A DNA stretch of 64,000 nucleotides from Oculatella sp. LEGE 06141 (GCF_015207605.1 NZ_JADEWO010000001.1:248001-312000), one strand, 5' to 3'; shown: positions 8,941-18,968, counted from the first letter of the stretch. The notes: generated from the letters alone by a model not told the origin. Translations and numbers: made by a program.

Positions 8941-9600
8941 AACGACCTATCAACCAATAAAAAGGATAGAACGGTTGTAAAGGGAATGCTTTAGCAACGC
9001 ATCTACAACAAGGCTGAAAGGTAGTGAAGGAAGAAAAATAAGAATTTTGTTTTCAAATCGTTAAGAAACTCTTGGGCAGCACCAACGCATTTGCACCGGT
9101 ATCAGGTGTTTAATGTAAATGTTTCACTGCTTTTCAATTAACCAGATTAACTGCAACGAATGGTAGGGCTGGACAGATTTGGTTGCTAAAACCATCCTTT
9201 TGAAGCAGCTCAGCGCTTCTCTGCAACTTTGTTGTTTCGCGCAAAGAATAGATAAAAGAAACCCAACCTGCCAATCCAGGAACCAGTCAGTGCTTCATCT
9301 TTTTTAGCGATCGTTTTACAACGCTTTGCACCAATAGAGCAGGTACCATCTGGCTTTTTACAAGGTCGCCAGTGTAACACTTTGTGGGCATTACGGTAAG
9401 CCTAACATCGCTTTTACGGTTTACCCCACTGCTTCTATATTGAGGAATGAATACACTAATTGATGTGGATGAATGAGTGCAGTAACTATCAGAAACACAT
9501 CAACTGCGTTTCATCGCCCACTAACATTATTTGTTTGTCAACTCACTCTATTTAGTCAGCAATTAGACAGCAAACTGTTTAATCAGGAGGTTAGGTCATC
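8941..9600. other. 660-base intergenic region between divergent ATPase and hsp20 genes
   Basis: No convincing gene is seen. It must hold both divergent promoters. No CIRCE element (TTAGCACTC-N9-GAGTGCTAA) could be found upstream of the heat-shock gene. The short frames here lack Shine-Dalgarno sequences and protein-like composition. Confidence 0.5.
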
Positions 9601-10101
9601 ATGGCAATCATGCGTTGGGATCCGTTCCGTGAAATGGACATACTTCGTCGTCAGATGAATCGACTTTTTTACGATTTGGAAGCAACAAACCGCGACTCTT
9701 CTGATGTCACTCAAGGCATCGATACCGCCTGGGTTCCTGCGGTTGAGTTGCAAGACACGGGCAGTGAACTCATCTTGCGAGCTGAAGTTCCTGGCATTGA
9801 TGCTAAAAACCTGGATGTTCAGGTCATGCGTGATGCAGTAGCGATCGCGGGTGAGCATCGTTCTGAAAAGCGCACAGAATCTGAAGGTCACTTCCGGTCA
9901 GAGTTCCGTTATGGCAGTTTCCGCCGCGTCATTCCGTTACCAATGCAAGTCCAAAACGATCAGGTTAAGGCTGATCTAAAGGACGGTATTTTGACGCTAG
10001 CGTTACCCAAAGTTGAAGCAGAACGCAACCGCGTCTTTAAGGTGAGTTTGACGGGTACTCAACCAGAAGCGATCGAAGCGGAACAGTCAACGAATGGATA
10101 A
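9601..10101 (+). CDS. hspA: Small heat shock protein, Hsp20/alpha-crystallin family
   Basis: 166 residues with a bacterial sHSP N-terminal arm (MRWDPFREMDILRRQMNRLF) and an alpha-crystallin domain (about 38-145) including ELILRAEVPGID and the conserved DGILTLALPKVE (A-x-x-x-G-V/I-L motif). It is an ATP-independent holdase that in cyanobacteria binds unfolding soluble proteins and thylakoid membranes. AGGAGG at 9585-9590, ten bases before ATG, fixes the start. A strong hairpin terminator follows at 10210, so the gene is monocistronic. Heat regulation is expected but no CIRCE is seen. Confidence 0.92.
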   Translation: MAIMRWDPFREMDILRRQMNRLFYDLEATNRDSSDVTQGIDTAWVPAVELQDTGSELILRAEVPGIDAKNLDVQVMRDAVAIAGEHRSEKRTESEGHFRSEFRYGSFRRVIPLPMQVQNDQVKADLKDGILTLALPKVEAERNRVFKVSLTGTQPEAIEAEQSTNG

Positions 10102-10209
10102 GTCTGCATCGGCACATCCAATCCGGTAACTTGTAACGGGACTGCTAACCCCAAGAACCCAGCCGGGTTAGGCAATGAGCCAGGCTCACCAAATTGACCC
10201 ACACCATGC

Positions 10210-10247
10210 GGCATAGCAACTGAAACTGTTCAGTTGCTATGCCTTTT
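10210..10247 (+). terminator. Rho-independent terminator after hspA
   Basis: A perfect 15-bp stem (10210-10224 pairing with 10229-10243), four-base loop ACTG and a TTTT tail. It lies 109 bases after the hspA stop. Confidence 0.85.
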
Positions 10248-10492
10248 CTGGATCGTAATGGTTGAACTGTGCGGCTGTGCCACTTGGTGAACCGCTGGTT
10301 AGCACTGAATACCCCAAAGTTTGCCCACTAAAGATAGGACAACCTGACAAAATCCCTGTCTGGAGTTAGATGCATCACTATAAACCACAGAGAACCATAG
10401 ATGAAGGCTGTGTTAGTCGTTACCGTTTCTCCATAGCGCTACGATACTAGATTAGTTAGATAGGATTAGATACATAGGACTTTTTTATACTT

Positions 10493-10885
10493 GTGGCTCC
10501 TGCTGATCAATGCCGAATTTTAGTCGTTGATGATGTTCCCGACAATATATTTCTGCTTCAAGCCATTCTGGAGGTTGAGGGGTACAACGTCGATACGGCT
10601 GACTGTGGAAGTGCAGCTCTAACGCAAATTCAAGCGTCACTTCCCGACCTGGTATTACTTGACATTATGATGCCTGATCTGGATGGATACGAGGTGACGC
10701 GACAAATTCGGCAAAATCAAACAGCCTCGCATCTGCCCATTATTTTGATTACGGCGTATGAACAGAGCAACCGCAACGAGGGAATTGCGGCGGGTGCCAA
10801 TGAGTTTATCTGCAAACCGATCGATTTTGAAGAGTTGCTGGCGGTCATTCAACGGTATTGCTCAACGCCACCTCACCCTGCCTGA
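10493..10885 (+). CDS. Single-domain response regulator (CheY-like receiver)
   Basis: 130 residues made up of one receiver domain with no output domain. The acidic pocket is D13/D14 (LVVDD), the phospho-acceptor D57 (LLLDIMMPD), the switch Thr87 (ILITAYE) and Lys108 (CKPID) are all present, so it should be phosphorylatable. GTG at 10493 is the only start fitting the N-terminal strand ILVVDD. No kinase gene is adjacent; it probably works as a phospho-relay or diffusible signal for a distant hybrid kinase. About 190 bases separate it from dapL. Confidence 0.85.
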   Translation: MAPADQCRILVVDDVPDNIFLLQAILEVEGYNVDTADCGSAALTQIQASLPDLVLLDIMMPDLDGYEVTRQIRQNQTASHLPIILITAYEQSNRNEGIAAGANEFICKPIDFEELLAVIQRYCSTPPHPA

Positions 10886-11075
10886 AGGTTGGCTCTGGTG
10901 CGATCGCCTTCGATCAGAATTGCCTGGTACAGACTAGACTGCTGATAAGAGTCGATCGTTGCTTCTCAACATCGGCTGTGGCAATTCAGCCTGCTATGCT
11001 GTTTCGTCTAACCTTCCCGTTTTGGAACGAGACAGTTGGCAGTAAGCTATTCTACGGCGTACGTAGCAATTCACA

Positions 11076-12311
11076 ATGGCAACCATTAACGACAATTACC
11101 TCAAACTCAAAGCGGGTTATCTGTTTCCTGAAATTGCCCGACGGGTGACTGCCTTTGCGGAGGCAAACCCTGAGGCGCAAATCATCAAACTGGGAATTGG
11201 TGACGTGACCGAACCGTTGCCAGACGCGTGCCGCGCCGCAATGATTCAGGCAGTAGAAGATATGGGCGATCGCGCTACTTTTAAGGGCTATGGGCCAGAA
11301 CAAGGCTATGCCTGGTTGCGCGAAAAAATTGCAGCCCACGATTTCCAGTCGCGCGGGTGTGACGTAGATGCCGCTGAAATTTTTGTCTCCGACGGGTCGA
11401 AGTGCGACACGGGCAATATTCTTGACATCTTTGGTCACAACAACACGATCGCCGTTACCGATCCGGTTTATCCCGTTTATGTGGATACCAACGTCATGGC
11501 AGGACACACCGGATCTGCCTCCGACCAGGGTGAGTTTGAAGGCTTGATCTACCTGCCAATTACCGCTGATAACCACTTTACGGCTCAAATTCCGGCACAA
11601 AAAGCCGATCTGATCTACCTGTGCTTTCCCAACAATCCGACCGGGGCAACGGCTACAAAGGCTCACTTGCAAGAATGGGTCGATTACGCCAGAGAAAATG
11701 GCTCGATTATCTTTTTTGATGCCGCTTACGAAGCATTTATTACCGATCCAGACTTGCCCCATTCCATTTATGAAATTGAAGGGGCACGGGAGTGTGCGAT
11801 CGAATTTCGCTCTTTCTCTAAAAATGCTGGTTTTACCGGAACCCGTTGCGCCTTTACGGTTGTACCCAGATCCCTCACAGCCAAAGCAGCCGATGGTTCT
11901 GAAGTAGACCTGTGGAAGTTATGGAACCGTCGTCAGTCCACCAAATTCAACGGCGTGTCCTACATTGTGCAAAAAGGGGCAGAAGCGGTCTACTCGGAAG
12001 AGGGACAGGCACAAACCAAAGCGCTGGTTAACTTCTACCTTGAGAACGCCAAAATTATTCGCGAAAAGCTCACCGCGGCGGGCATTCAGGTGTATGGCGG
12101 TGTGAACGCGCCTTATGTCTGGGTACAAACGCCCAACCAACTCTCTAGCTGGGATTTTTTCGACAAATTGCTGCACACCTGTAATGTGGTTGGCACGCCG
12201 GGGTCTGGTTTTGGAGCTGCCGGTGAGGGCTACTTCCGAATTTCGGCGTTTAACAGTCGCGACAACGTCGAAGAGGCAATGCGACGCATCACAGAAAACG
12301 TTAGCGTGTGA
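11076..12311 (+). CDS. dapL: LL-diaminopimelate aminotransferase
   Basis: A 411-residue fold-type I PLP aminotransferase that converts tetrahydrodipicolinate to LL-2,6-diaminopimelate in lysine/peptidoglycan synthesis, the route used by plants and cyanobacteria. The start [23 protein letters not shown], the [12 protein letters not shown] segment, [24 protein letters not shown] and the PLP lysine in [13 protein letters not shown] (K249) are all hallmarks of DapL. Length is typical. It converges with an M16 peptidase gene; a hairpin sits between them. Confidence 0.95.
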   Translation: MATINDNYLKLKAGYLFPEIARRVTAFAEANPEAQIIKLGIGDVTEPLPDACRAAMIQAVEDMGDRATFKGYGPEQGYAWLREKIAAHDFQSRGCDVDAAEIFVSDGSKCDTGNILDIFGHNNTIAVTDPVYPVYVDTNVMAGHTGSASDQGEFEGLIYLPITADNHFTAQIPAQKADLIYLCFPNNPTGATATKAHLQEWVDYARENGSIIFFDAAYEAFITDPDLPHSIYEIEGARECAIEFRSFSKNAGFTGTRCAFTVVPRSLTAKAADGSEVDLWKLWNRRQSTKFNGVSYIVQKGAEAVYSEEGQAQTKALVNFYLENAKIIREKLTAAGIQVYGGVNAPYVWVQTPNQLSSWDFFDKLLHTCNVVGTPGSGFGAAGEGYFRISAFNSRDNVEEAMRRITENVSV

Positions 12312-12330
12312 GGGCGATCGCACCCACCAC

Positions 12331-12367
12331 AAACTTGAGCCAGCCGGGTAGTAAGCTGGCTCAGTTT
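12331..12367. terminator. Bidirectional hairpin between dapL and the M16 gene
   Basis: AAACTTGAGCCAGC (12331-12344) pairs with GCTGGCTCAGTTT (12355-12367) with one bulged base, loop of ten. The A-run on one side and T-run on the other suit termination from both convergent genes. Confidence 0.6.
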
Positions 12368-12385
12368 GATCCACTGTATATGAAA

Positions 12386-13708
12386 TTAACTGGACGCTGG
12401 CATGGCGAGGATCTCATTGACACTGGCTGGCCCCACCAGCGAGATGTACGGTTTCGTGAAATACTGACAGGCTACCTGTTGCAACCTCTCCGCCGTTGCC
12501 GCTGCCGCTGCCTTTTGAAACTGCTGATCAAATTCCACTCCCAACCCCAACGTTTCATACCAGCCATAAGTTTGGGCAATTTGAGCGTTGGTTTGCTTAC
12601 CCAGGGCATATTGCCCCAGTAGCTTATTCTGGGCAGCCTGCAACTCTTCTAGCGCTAACGGACTGTGGCACAGTCGATCCACTTCTTGCTGCAACCCCGT
12701 CAAGGCGATCGCGGCGTTGGTTGGGGCAGTACCCATGTAAACAACAAATTGTGAGACATCCAGCCGGGTTGGATAAAATGCCGAAACCTCGTAAGCCAAC
12801 CCTCGCTTTTCGCGCAGTTCAACAAATAGCCGACTGGAGAGACCGTTGCCCAAATAGGTATTCAGCAGTTTAAGCGCCACATAGTCCTCCGTATGAACCG
12901 GAGCCGCCAGGTAGCCCAACATTACAATGGCTTGCTGGGTATCTTGAATGGTCACCATCTGCTGCGGTACCGTAGCAATCGGCGACAGTTTTGGCATCGG
13001 TAACGGTAATGGTCGATCGCCATCGGGCTGTTTGGGAGCCTGCCAATCGCCAAACAGGTGATCGACCAGCGCGATCGATTCCTCAGCGCTGATTCGTCCG
13101 GCAATACTAATAATCAAGTTGTCTGGACGAAAGTAAGTCTGGTGGTAGCGCTGCAAATCGTCTCGGTTCAGTTGCGAAACGCTAGCTTCGGTTCCCAGAA
13201 CAGGCAGAGCATAGGGATGATTACCATACATCGCCTGCCGCAGTTGGCGATTGGCAACTGAAAAGGGCTGCTCTTGCATCGAACGAATTCCCTGTAAGGC
13301 AATTCGGCGTTCTAGCTCAACTTCTGATTCAGGAAAACTGGGCGATCGCAACAAATCTGCGGCCAGAGCCAAAATTTCTGCAAAGTCAGCCGATACCGTT
13401 TTTAGGCTTAAGAGGCAATAGTCGGCAACGGCATCCGCCCCTAAACTGGCTCCCACCGATTCCACTCGTTCCGCAATATCCTGAGCAGAAAGGTGATGGG
13501 TTCCTTTCGTTAAAACAGCAGAAAGCAAGTGTGAAATGCCAGCCTGCTCCGCAGACTCGTAACGGCTACCCGCCCGAGTAAACAGACGGGCAGACACAAT
13601 ATCAGCAGCCGGGTTTTCCGTTGCCAAAATCACCAGACCGTTGTCTAGCACGATCCGATGCACATTTAAATTTTGTAGCAGGTAGGCTACAGTCGAGTTA
13701 ACGGACAT
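12386..13708 (-). CDS. M16 family peptidase-like protein, non-catalytic partner
   Basis: 440 residues with the two M16 halves (about 15-190 and 195-415). The zinc motif HxxEH expected near residue 60 is absent: the equivalent stretch reads GISHLLSAVLTKGTHHL. It keeps the C-terminal substrate-binding R-x-x-Y-type segment (REKRGLAYEVSAFYP). Two-gene M16B peptidases of bacteria pair one HxxEH subunit with one inactive subunit; the gene 55 bases upstream supplies the active one, so a heterodimer is inferred. Likely an intracellular or thylakoid-associated processing/degrading protease. Confidence 0.85.
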   Translation of the reverse strand: MSVNSTVAYLLQNLNVHRIVLDNGLVILATENPAADIVSARLFTRAGSRYESAEQAGISHLLSAVLTKGTHHLSAQDIAERVESVGASLGADAVADYCLLSLKTVSADFAEILALAADLLRSPSFPESEVELERRIALQGIRSMQEQPFSVANRQLRQAMYGNHPYALPVLGTEASVSQLNRDDLQRYHQTYFRPDNLIISIAGRISAEESIALVDHLFGDWQAPKQPDGDRPLPLPMPKLSPIATVPQQMVTIQDTQQAIVMLGYLAAPVHTEDYVALKLLNTYLGNGLSSRLFVELREKRGLAYEVSAFYPTRLDVSQFVVYMGTAPTNAAIALTGLQQEVDRLCHSPLALEELQAAQNKLLGQYALGKQTNAQIAQTYGWYETLGLGVEFDQQFQKAAAAATAERLQQVACQYFTKPYISLVGPASVNEILAMPASS

Positions 13709-13763
13709 GAGAATCCTATAAACGTTTGAAAAGTGGAGTGCTGAGAGAGAACAAGGCTACCCA

Positions 13764-15062
13764 TCAGGCGGGTTTAAGCACCGTGGCGGCATAGCGGACA
13801 GGTGAGAGATACCGACTGGCAAGATGCTGAAGTTCTTCAGCCTGCAAGCTCTGGATCTGCTGCGGGTAGTTCACCGAAAGCTTGGCTTGAGCGATCGTGT
13901 TGTAATAGCCATATAGACCCGCTAGCTGGCTAGATGTTTCAGTTGAAAACGCATAGTCGTTACACAGTAGCCGTTGATACCGTTTCAATTCGGCTTCACT
14001 GATGGGAGTGGCGGCTAATTCGGCAAGGCGATCGCCAATAATTGCTTCCACCGCACCCAAATGGTCTGGCTCCAGCCATGCCGCAATGGTAAACAAACTG
14101 GAGTCCCGCTGAAGCGAAAAGCTGCTGGCAATATCCTGCACCAGTTGTCGCTCTTCGCGCAATTCCCGTACCAGTCGAGAGGTGCGCCCACCCGCCAGCA
14201 CGACCGCCAGCAAGTCTAACCCGTAGGCATCATGCAACTGCTCAACTCCTGGCCCTACCCAGGCCATCAGCAAGCGAGACTGTTCCAATCGGGGCAAATA
14301 CAGCTCCTGGTGCCGAATATCGGTCATTGGCGGTTCTGCTTCCGCTTGCACCAGCGGAAACTGAGGCGGAGTCACAAAGCGGCTAAAGGCTCGGTTGACC
14401 AGCTCCAGCGTTGGCTCCAGCGCCACATCACCCACGACAACGACGGTCATCTTGTCGGGCTGATAGTGAGCCTGATGAAAGTGCCGCATTTCGTCGGGGG
14501 TTTGCAACATCAGCCCCACGGCATCTCCCAGCACCGGACGACCATAGGGATGGCATTGATAAACCGCTTCCATCAGCGACTGAAAGCCCAGGCAATCTGG
14601 ATCGTCCTGAGACTGGCGAATTTCTTCCAGCACCACATCCCGTTCGCGCTCAAACTCATCGTCTGGAATGGCAGCATACAGCAATAAGTCTGATAAACAC
14701 GGCAGCGTGTCAACTAATCGGGATGCGGTAGTGTTGATAAAGTAGTGGGCATAATCATGGCTAGTAGCCGCATTGGTGGCTCCGCCCTGGTTTTCAATAA
14801 TTTGATCGAACAAACCGGGTGGCATCCAATCGGTGCCCTTGAAAATCATATGCTCCAAGAAGTGAGCCATGCCAGACCAGGGTTCCGGTTCAGCGATCGC
14901 CCCCGCTTTAACCCACACATCTACGGTCACCGTCGATGCGGCTGGAACCTGTTGATGAATTACCGTTAGCCCATTGTCCAATTGGCACAGATGAGCCGGA
15001 AATTCACCCGTCATCGAACATGCAGACAACTCGCCCAATTGCGTTTCCAAAATATAGTTCAA
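13764..15062 (-). CDS. M16 family zinc peptidase, catalytic subunit
   Basis: 432 residues. The inverted zinc motif HFLEH (H67, E70, H71) in GMAHFLEHMIFKGT, with the distal glutamate in the usual EEIRQS region (VVLEEIRQSQDDP, about 142-154), identifies an active M16B (processing-peptidase-like) enzyme. Both M16 domains are present and no signal peptide is seen. It is upstream of, and co-oriented with, the non-catalytic partner (gap 55 bases), fitting a two-gene operon encoding a heterodimer. Confidence 0.9.
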   Translation of the reverse strand: MNYILETQLGELSACSMTGEFPAHLCQLDNGLTVIHQQVPAASTVTVDVWVKAGAIAEPEPWSGMAHFLEHMIFKGTDWMPPGLFDQIIENQGGATNAATSHDYAHYFINTTASRLVDTLPCLSDLLLYAAIPDDEFERERDVVLEEIRQSQDDPDCLGFQSLMEAVYQCHPYGRPVLGDAVGLMLQTPDEMRHFHQAHYQPDKMTVVVVGDVALEPTLELVNRAFSRFVTPPQFPLVQAEAEPPMTDIRHQELYLPRLEQSRLLMAWVGPGVEQLHDAYGLDLLAVVLAGGRTSRLVRELREERQLVQDIASSFSLQRDSSLFTIAAWLEPDHLGAVEAIIGDRLAELAATPISEAELKRYQRLLCNDYAFSTETSSQLAGLYGYYNTIAQAKLSVNYPQQIQSLQAEELQHLASRYLSPVRYAATVLKPA

Positions 15063-15256
15063 CGATTAAACTATCCTAGCGCTTTTTGAATCGGTTCTAG
15101 GATGGCAACTCTTTACCCACAAACCAGAAAATGGGCAATGAAGTTGGGAGGGTTTGTAAGCAATTGACGACCACTATAGATGGTTACAGATGGCTTACCG
15201 TTAACTGAAGCAACCGATTTGAAATAGCTCGATTAAGTGTTTATTTGACCTGTGCA

Positions 15257-15829
15257 ATGTGTAACGAACTTAAACTGAATTTGGGCTGCGGTCAAAATCC
15301 GCTCATCGGCTATGTCAATGTCGATAAATTCGGTACTCCAGATGTACGTTGTGACTTGGAAGTATTTCCCTGGATCTGGGATGATAACAGCGTTGATGAA
15401 GTTGTCTTACATCACGTCCTGGAACACCTTGGAGAAACGCGAGATACGTATCTCGGCATTCTAAAAGAGCTTTATCGCGTCTGCAAAGCAAATGCCACCA
15501 TTCAAATTACGGTGCCGCATCCCCGTCATGACGATTTTCTGAACGATCCGACTCACGTTCGAGCGGTGACCCCAGACAGCCTGTCGCTGTTTTCGAAAAC
15601 GAACAATCGTCAATGGGCTGAGCTAAATGCGGCCAATTCGCCGCTGGGTCTTTATTTGAATGTTGATTTTGACCTGATTCATACCAATTATTTGTTAGAT
15701 GAACCCTGGCTATCTCAATATCAAGCAGGCGAAATTGATGAAGCGGATATTTGGCAAATTGGCCGACAATTCAATAACGTCTTCAAGCAAATTGAAATGA
15801 CCCTGAAGGTGATTAAAGACGGGGTCTAG
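15257..15829 (+). CDS. SAM-dependent methyltransferase, class I (small)
   Basis: About 190 residues from ATG 15257 (a TTG at 15245 would add four). Motif I appears as LNLGCGQNPL close to the N-terminus, followed by YVNVDKFGTPDVRCDLE, VDEVVLHHVLEHLGETRDTYLG and IQITVPHPRHDDF. This layout matches the short predicted methyltransferases found in cyanobacterial glycan clusters. The C-terminal third lacks obvious domains. It is 15 bases upstream of the TPR-glycosyltransferase gene, so probably in the same operon. Substrate unknown; a sugar or glycan is inferred from context. Confidence 0.75.
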   Translation: MCNELKLNLGCGQNPLIGYVNVDKFGTPDVRCDLEVFPWIWDDNSVDEVVLHHVLEHLGETRDTYLGILKELYRVCKANATIQITVPHPRHDDFLNDPTHVRAVTPDSLSLFSKTNNRQWAELNAANSPLGLYLNVDFDLIHTNYLLDEPWLSQYQAGEIDEADIWQIGRQFNNVFKQIEMTLKVIKDGV

Positions 15830-15844
15830 TCATCGGGTAACCCT

Positions 15845-17287
15845 ATGGATGTTTCTCAAACGATCGCCATTGCTCTACAGCATCACCAGGCGGGCAATCT
15901 TCTGCAAGCCGAGCAGCTTTATCGCAGCATTCTTGAGCAGGAACCTGAGCAGGTTAGGGCGCTGCACTTGTTAGGAGTGATTGCGTTTCAAACCCATCAT
16001 CCAGACGATGCGATCGCGCTCTATCAGCAGGTGATTGCCATTGAACCGGATTATGTTTGGGTATACAACGACCTGGGTACAGCGTTGCGGCAGCAGGGTG
16101 ATATTGAGACGGCGATCGCAGCCTACCAAGAGGCGATCGCGCTTCAACCCGACTTTGTCCATGCTCACTACAATTTGGGCAATGCCTTTCGTGAACAAGG
16201 CGATATGGCAGCCGCAATCACGGCTTACCAGCAGGCGATCGCTCTAAATCCAGAGTTCACGGAAGCCTACTATAACCTGGGTGGTGTGCTGCACGATCAG
16301 GGCAACCTTGAGGAGGCGATCGCTTGCTACCATACGATTCTGACGTTCAATCCTGGTTATGTGAATGCCCACTGGAATTTGGCGATCGCATCGTTACTGT
16401 TGGGTGATTTAACGACTGGCCTTGCGGAGTTTGAGTGGCGGTGGCAGCTTCCAGAACAACCGCCTCGCGCCTTCAAAGAACCGCTCTGGGATGGCTCATT
16501 CTGGCAAGGACAACGGCTTCTGCTCCATGCAGAACAAGGCTTTGGCGATACCATTCAATTTAGTCGCTATGTGCCGCTGGTGGCGCAACGAGCAGCGCAA
16601 CAGGGGGGACAGGTGATCGTTGAATGCCAGCCCGCTCTGATGCGGCTGTTAGCAGCAATGGATGGTATTGATCACCTCGTTCCGCGTGATGCACCGTTGC
16701 CCGACTTCGATGTGCAGGCACCCTTGATGAGTTTGCCCTGGCTATTTGGAACGACGCTAGACACAATTCCGGCTGATATTCCCTATCTGACGGCTCCTTC
16801 ATCCCCTCTGTTACAGCGATCGCCCCAGGCTCGATTCCATGTGGGGCTAGTGTGGGCAGGAAATCCGGAGCGCCAGTCTGATGGCGATCGCTCCTGTCCA
16901 CTCCGCTACGTTCAACCGATTCTGGATATTTCGGGTGTGGCCGTTTATAGTCTCCAGAAAGGAGAGGCCGCGGCAGAGTTGAAGCACCTGGGGATAGAAA
17001 GTAAACTCCTGGATCTAAGTAGCCAACTGCATGACTTTGCCGATACGGCTGCCATCATCACCCAACTCGATTTAGTGATTACAGTAGACACGGCGGTTGC
17101 TCACTTGGCGGGTGCATTAGGTCATCCGGTGTGGGTACTTTTGTCCCATTTACCCGACTGGCGCTGGTTGCTGGAGCGAAACGATAGCCCCTGGTATCCG
17201 GGAATGCGGCTATTCCGACAACCTTCTCCTGGAGATTGGCAGGGCGTATTTGAGCAAGTTAAAGAAGCGTTGCAGAGCGTGGAGTAA
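15845..17287 (+). CDS. TPR protein with C-terminal glycosyltransferase-like (heptosyltransferase/GT9-like) domain
   Basis: 480 residues. Residues about 1-180 are five tandem TPRs (repeat cores such as DIETAIAAYQEAIALQPDF and DMAAAITAYQQAIALNPEF); the repeat DNA is itself similar and rich in GCGATCGC. Residues about 190-480 resemble the GT-B fold of ADP-heptose transferases: LLHAEQGFGDTIQFSRYVPL, HVGLVWAGNPER and ITQLDLVITVDTAVAHLAGALG, the last a typical nucleotide-sugar site. This TPR-GT arrangement is common in cyanobacteria and other bacteria. It probably glycosylates a protein or surface glycan; donor and acceptor are unknown. Confidence 0.75.
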   Translation: MDVSQTIAIALQHHQAGNLLQAEQLYRSILEQEPEQVRALHLLGVIAFQTHHPDDAIALYQQVIAIEPDYVWVYNDLGTALRQQGDIETAIAAYQEAIALQPDFVHAHYNLGNAFREQGDMAAAITAYQQAIALNPEFTEAYYNLGGVLHDQGNLEEAIACYHTILTFNPGYVNAHWNLAIASLLLGDLTTGLAEFEWRWQLPEQPPRAFKEPLWDGSFWQGQRLLLHAEQGFGDTIQFSRYVPLVAQRAAQQGGQVIVECQPALMRLLAAMDGIDHLVPRDAPLPDFDVQAPLMSLPWLFGTTLDTIPADIPYLTAPSSPLLQRSPQARFHVGLVWAGNPERQSDGDRSCPLRYVQPILDISGVAVYSLQKGEAAAELKHLGIESKLLDLSSQLHDFADTAAIITQLDLVITVDTAVAHLAGALGHPVWVLLSHLPDWRWLLERNDSPWYPGMRLFRQPSPGDWQGVFEQVKEALQSVE

Positions 17288-17462
17288 CACAACATTAGCG
17301 TTGTTGACGCAGACAGGACATGACCATTACACACCATGTCTCGATCGGGCGTTGGCTTTAACGCACCTGAAAACCGCTACCAGTAGAATTACGGCTGTTT
17401 TGGCAAGTACCTGCGATCGCTTCATCCAACGTTGAACTAAATTTAGTGGAAAAGACTGAAGC

Positions 17463-17495
17463 AGAATTGGGCACTCTTAAGATCAACCCAATTCT
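17463..17495. promoter_or_regulatory. Inverted repeat upstream of the methyltransferase gene at 17520
   Basis: AGAATTGGG (17463-17471) and CCCAATTCT (17487-17495) form a 9-bp stem with a 15-base spacer, 25 bases before the ATG. It could be an operator or a 5' UTR hairpin; there is no T-run. Confidence 0.3.
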
Positions 17496-17519
17496 CAAAA
17501 GCCGCTATAGCCGTAAACT

Positions 17520-18851
17520 ATGAATCCTCAAGCCTCTGAACTGATTGAGAAAATTCGCCAGCAGTTTGATTTTGGTCCCTATCCTAGAATTCCTCTAGAG
17601 AAATCGCCCAAGGACGATGCCAATTCACTGTTTGTTCATAATTTGGTGACTCCTTACTATCGTCGTTACCGACGAGTCATCGATACTAAAGACAAACTGA
17701 TTTTGGATGCGGGATGCGGAACGGGCTACAAGTCATTATGTTTGGCGATCGCCAACCCTGGAGCCAAAGTGGTGGGGGTTGATATTTCTGAAGAATCAGT
17801 TAAATTGGCACGCCAGCGGCTGCAACATCACGGCTTTAACAATGCTGAATTCCATGCGATCGACATTGAGAATTTACCAGCGCTCGGTCTGCAATTTGAC
17901 TACATCAATTGCGATGAGGTGCTGTACCTGTTTCCAGATATCACCGTTGGCTTGCGGGCAATGAAGGCTGTCCTCAACCCTCAAGGCATCATTCGGAGCA
18001 ACCTGCACAGCTACATGCAGCGAATGATTTACTTTCGGGCACAAAAGGTTTGCAAGCTTATGGGGTTAATGGACGACAACCCCACCGATATGGAGATGGA
18101 AATTGTCACAGAAACAATGCGATCGCTCAAGGATGGGGTCGATCTCAAGGCGAGAGGCTGGAATCCTGCCTTTGAAGGAGAAGACAGCAAGGAACAGATC
18201 TTAATGAATTACCTGTTTCAGGGAGACAAAGGCTTTACGATTCCTGATTTGTTCAATCTCTTGAGACAGGCTGATCTGGAGTTCTTTAGCATGGTGAATT
18301 GGCGACATTGGGATATCACCGATTTATTTAAAGATTCGGACGATTTACCCGTGTTTTGGGCAATGGGCTTGTCGGAAACCTCCATTGAAACCCGACTGCA
18401 CCTGTTTGAATTGCTGCACCCAGTGCATCGCTTGCTCGACTTTTGGTGTACTCACTCAAACCAACCAGAGCCACCCACCGCTGTGGATGACTGGGAGGAA
18501 GCAGATTGGCGGAACGCGCAAGTCTCGTTACATCCCCAGCTTAGAACGGCGAAGTTCAAGCAAGATTTGATTGACGGCCTGACGAACCACAAGCCCTTTG
18601 AAATTAGCAGCTACATCATGGCTCCGGCACTAGCCCCTGTTTTTATAGGTCATACGATCGCAGCCTGCATTCTAAAACTCTGGGAAGCACCCCAGACAGT
18701 GATGGCGTTGGTGCAACACTGGTTGCAGATCCAGCCCATCAACCCCATCACGCTGGCACCTTTGACGGAAGCGGATGCCCTGCACGAGGTGAGCCAGTTT
18801 GTTAACCAGCTAGAAGCGTTTCTCTACGTTCTACCGGAGCCTTCCCATTGA
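17520..18851 (+). CDS. SAM-dependent methyltransferase with C-terminal extension
   Basis: 443 residues. The N-terminal half is a class I methyltransferase: motif I LILDAGCGTGYKSLCLA (about 60-76), GVDISEESV (about 83-91), DIENLP and INCDEVLYLFPD. The C-terminal 200 residues form an unrecognised, mostly helical extension (VNWRHWDITDLF, LLDFWCTHS) of the type seen in cyanobacterial proteins annotated as bifunctional methyltransferases. No membrane segment. It lies directly upstream of pilA on the same strand (117-base gap), so pilin or pilus-glycan methylation is a possible but unproven role. Confidence 0.75.
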   Translation: MNPQASELIEKIRQQFDFGPYPRIPLEKSPKDDANSLFVHNLVTPYYRRYRRVIDTKDKLILDAGCGTGYKSLCLAIANPGAKVVGVDISEESVKLARQRLQHHGFNNAEFHAIDIENLPALGLQFDYINCDEVLYLFPDITVGLRAMKAVLNPQGIIRSNLHSYMQRMIYFRAQKVCKLMGLMDDNPTDMEMEIVTETMRSLKDGVDLKARGWNPAFEGEDSKEQILMNYLFQGDKGFTIPDLFNLLRQADLEFFSMVNWRHWDITDLFKDSDDLPVFWAMGLSETSIETRLHLFELLHPVHRLLDFWCTHSNQPEPPTAVDDWEEADWRNAQVSLHPQLRTAKFKQDLIDGLTNHKPFEISSYIMAPALAPVFIGHTIAACILKLWEAPQTVMALVQHWLQIQPINPITLAPLTEADALHEVSQFVNQLEAFLYVLPEPSH

Positions 18852-18891
18852 ATAGAAATTCAGAGCTAAAACCTTTTTTTTGGAGGGTGAT

Positions 18892-18933
18892 ATGAAACTG
18901 ATCAGAGGTGGGCAAGTTATATCCAGGAGTTAG
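18892..18933 (+). CDS. Candidate 13-residue leader peptide upstream of pilA
   Basis: ATG at 18892 is preceded by a strong Shine-Dalgarno (GGAGG at 18882-18886, spacing five) and reads MKLIRGGQVISRS then TAG. It ends 35 bases before the pilA ATG. The ribosome site is better than that of many genes here. It may serve in translational or attenuation control of pilA, or be a chance frame; a T-run (18873-18880) just upstream is also notable. Confidence 0.3.
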   Translation: MKLIRGGQVISRS

Positions 18934-18968
18934 AAATCCACATCCCGCACCTCAAGGAGTAACCTCTC

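Noticed and set aside
8941-9600. Heat-shock CIRCE element upstream of hspA
   Set aside because: No TTAGCACTC-N9-GAGTGCTAA or close variant was found in the 660 bases before the gene.
15845-16400. TPR-encoding DNA as a CRISPR-like or mobile repeat
   Set aside because: The near-repeats correspond to in-frame 34-residue TPR units, so they are protein repeats rather than an array.
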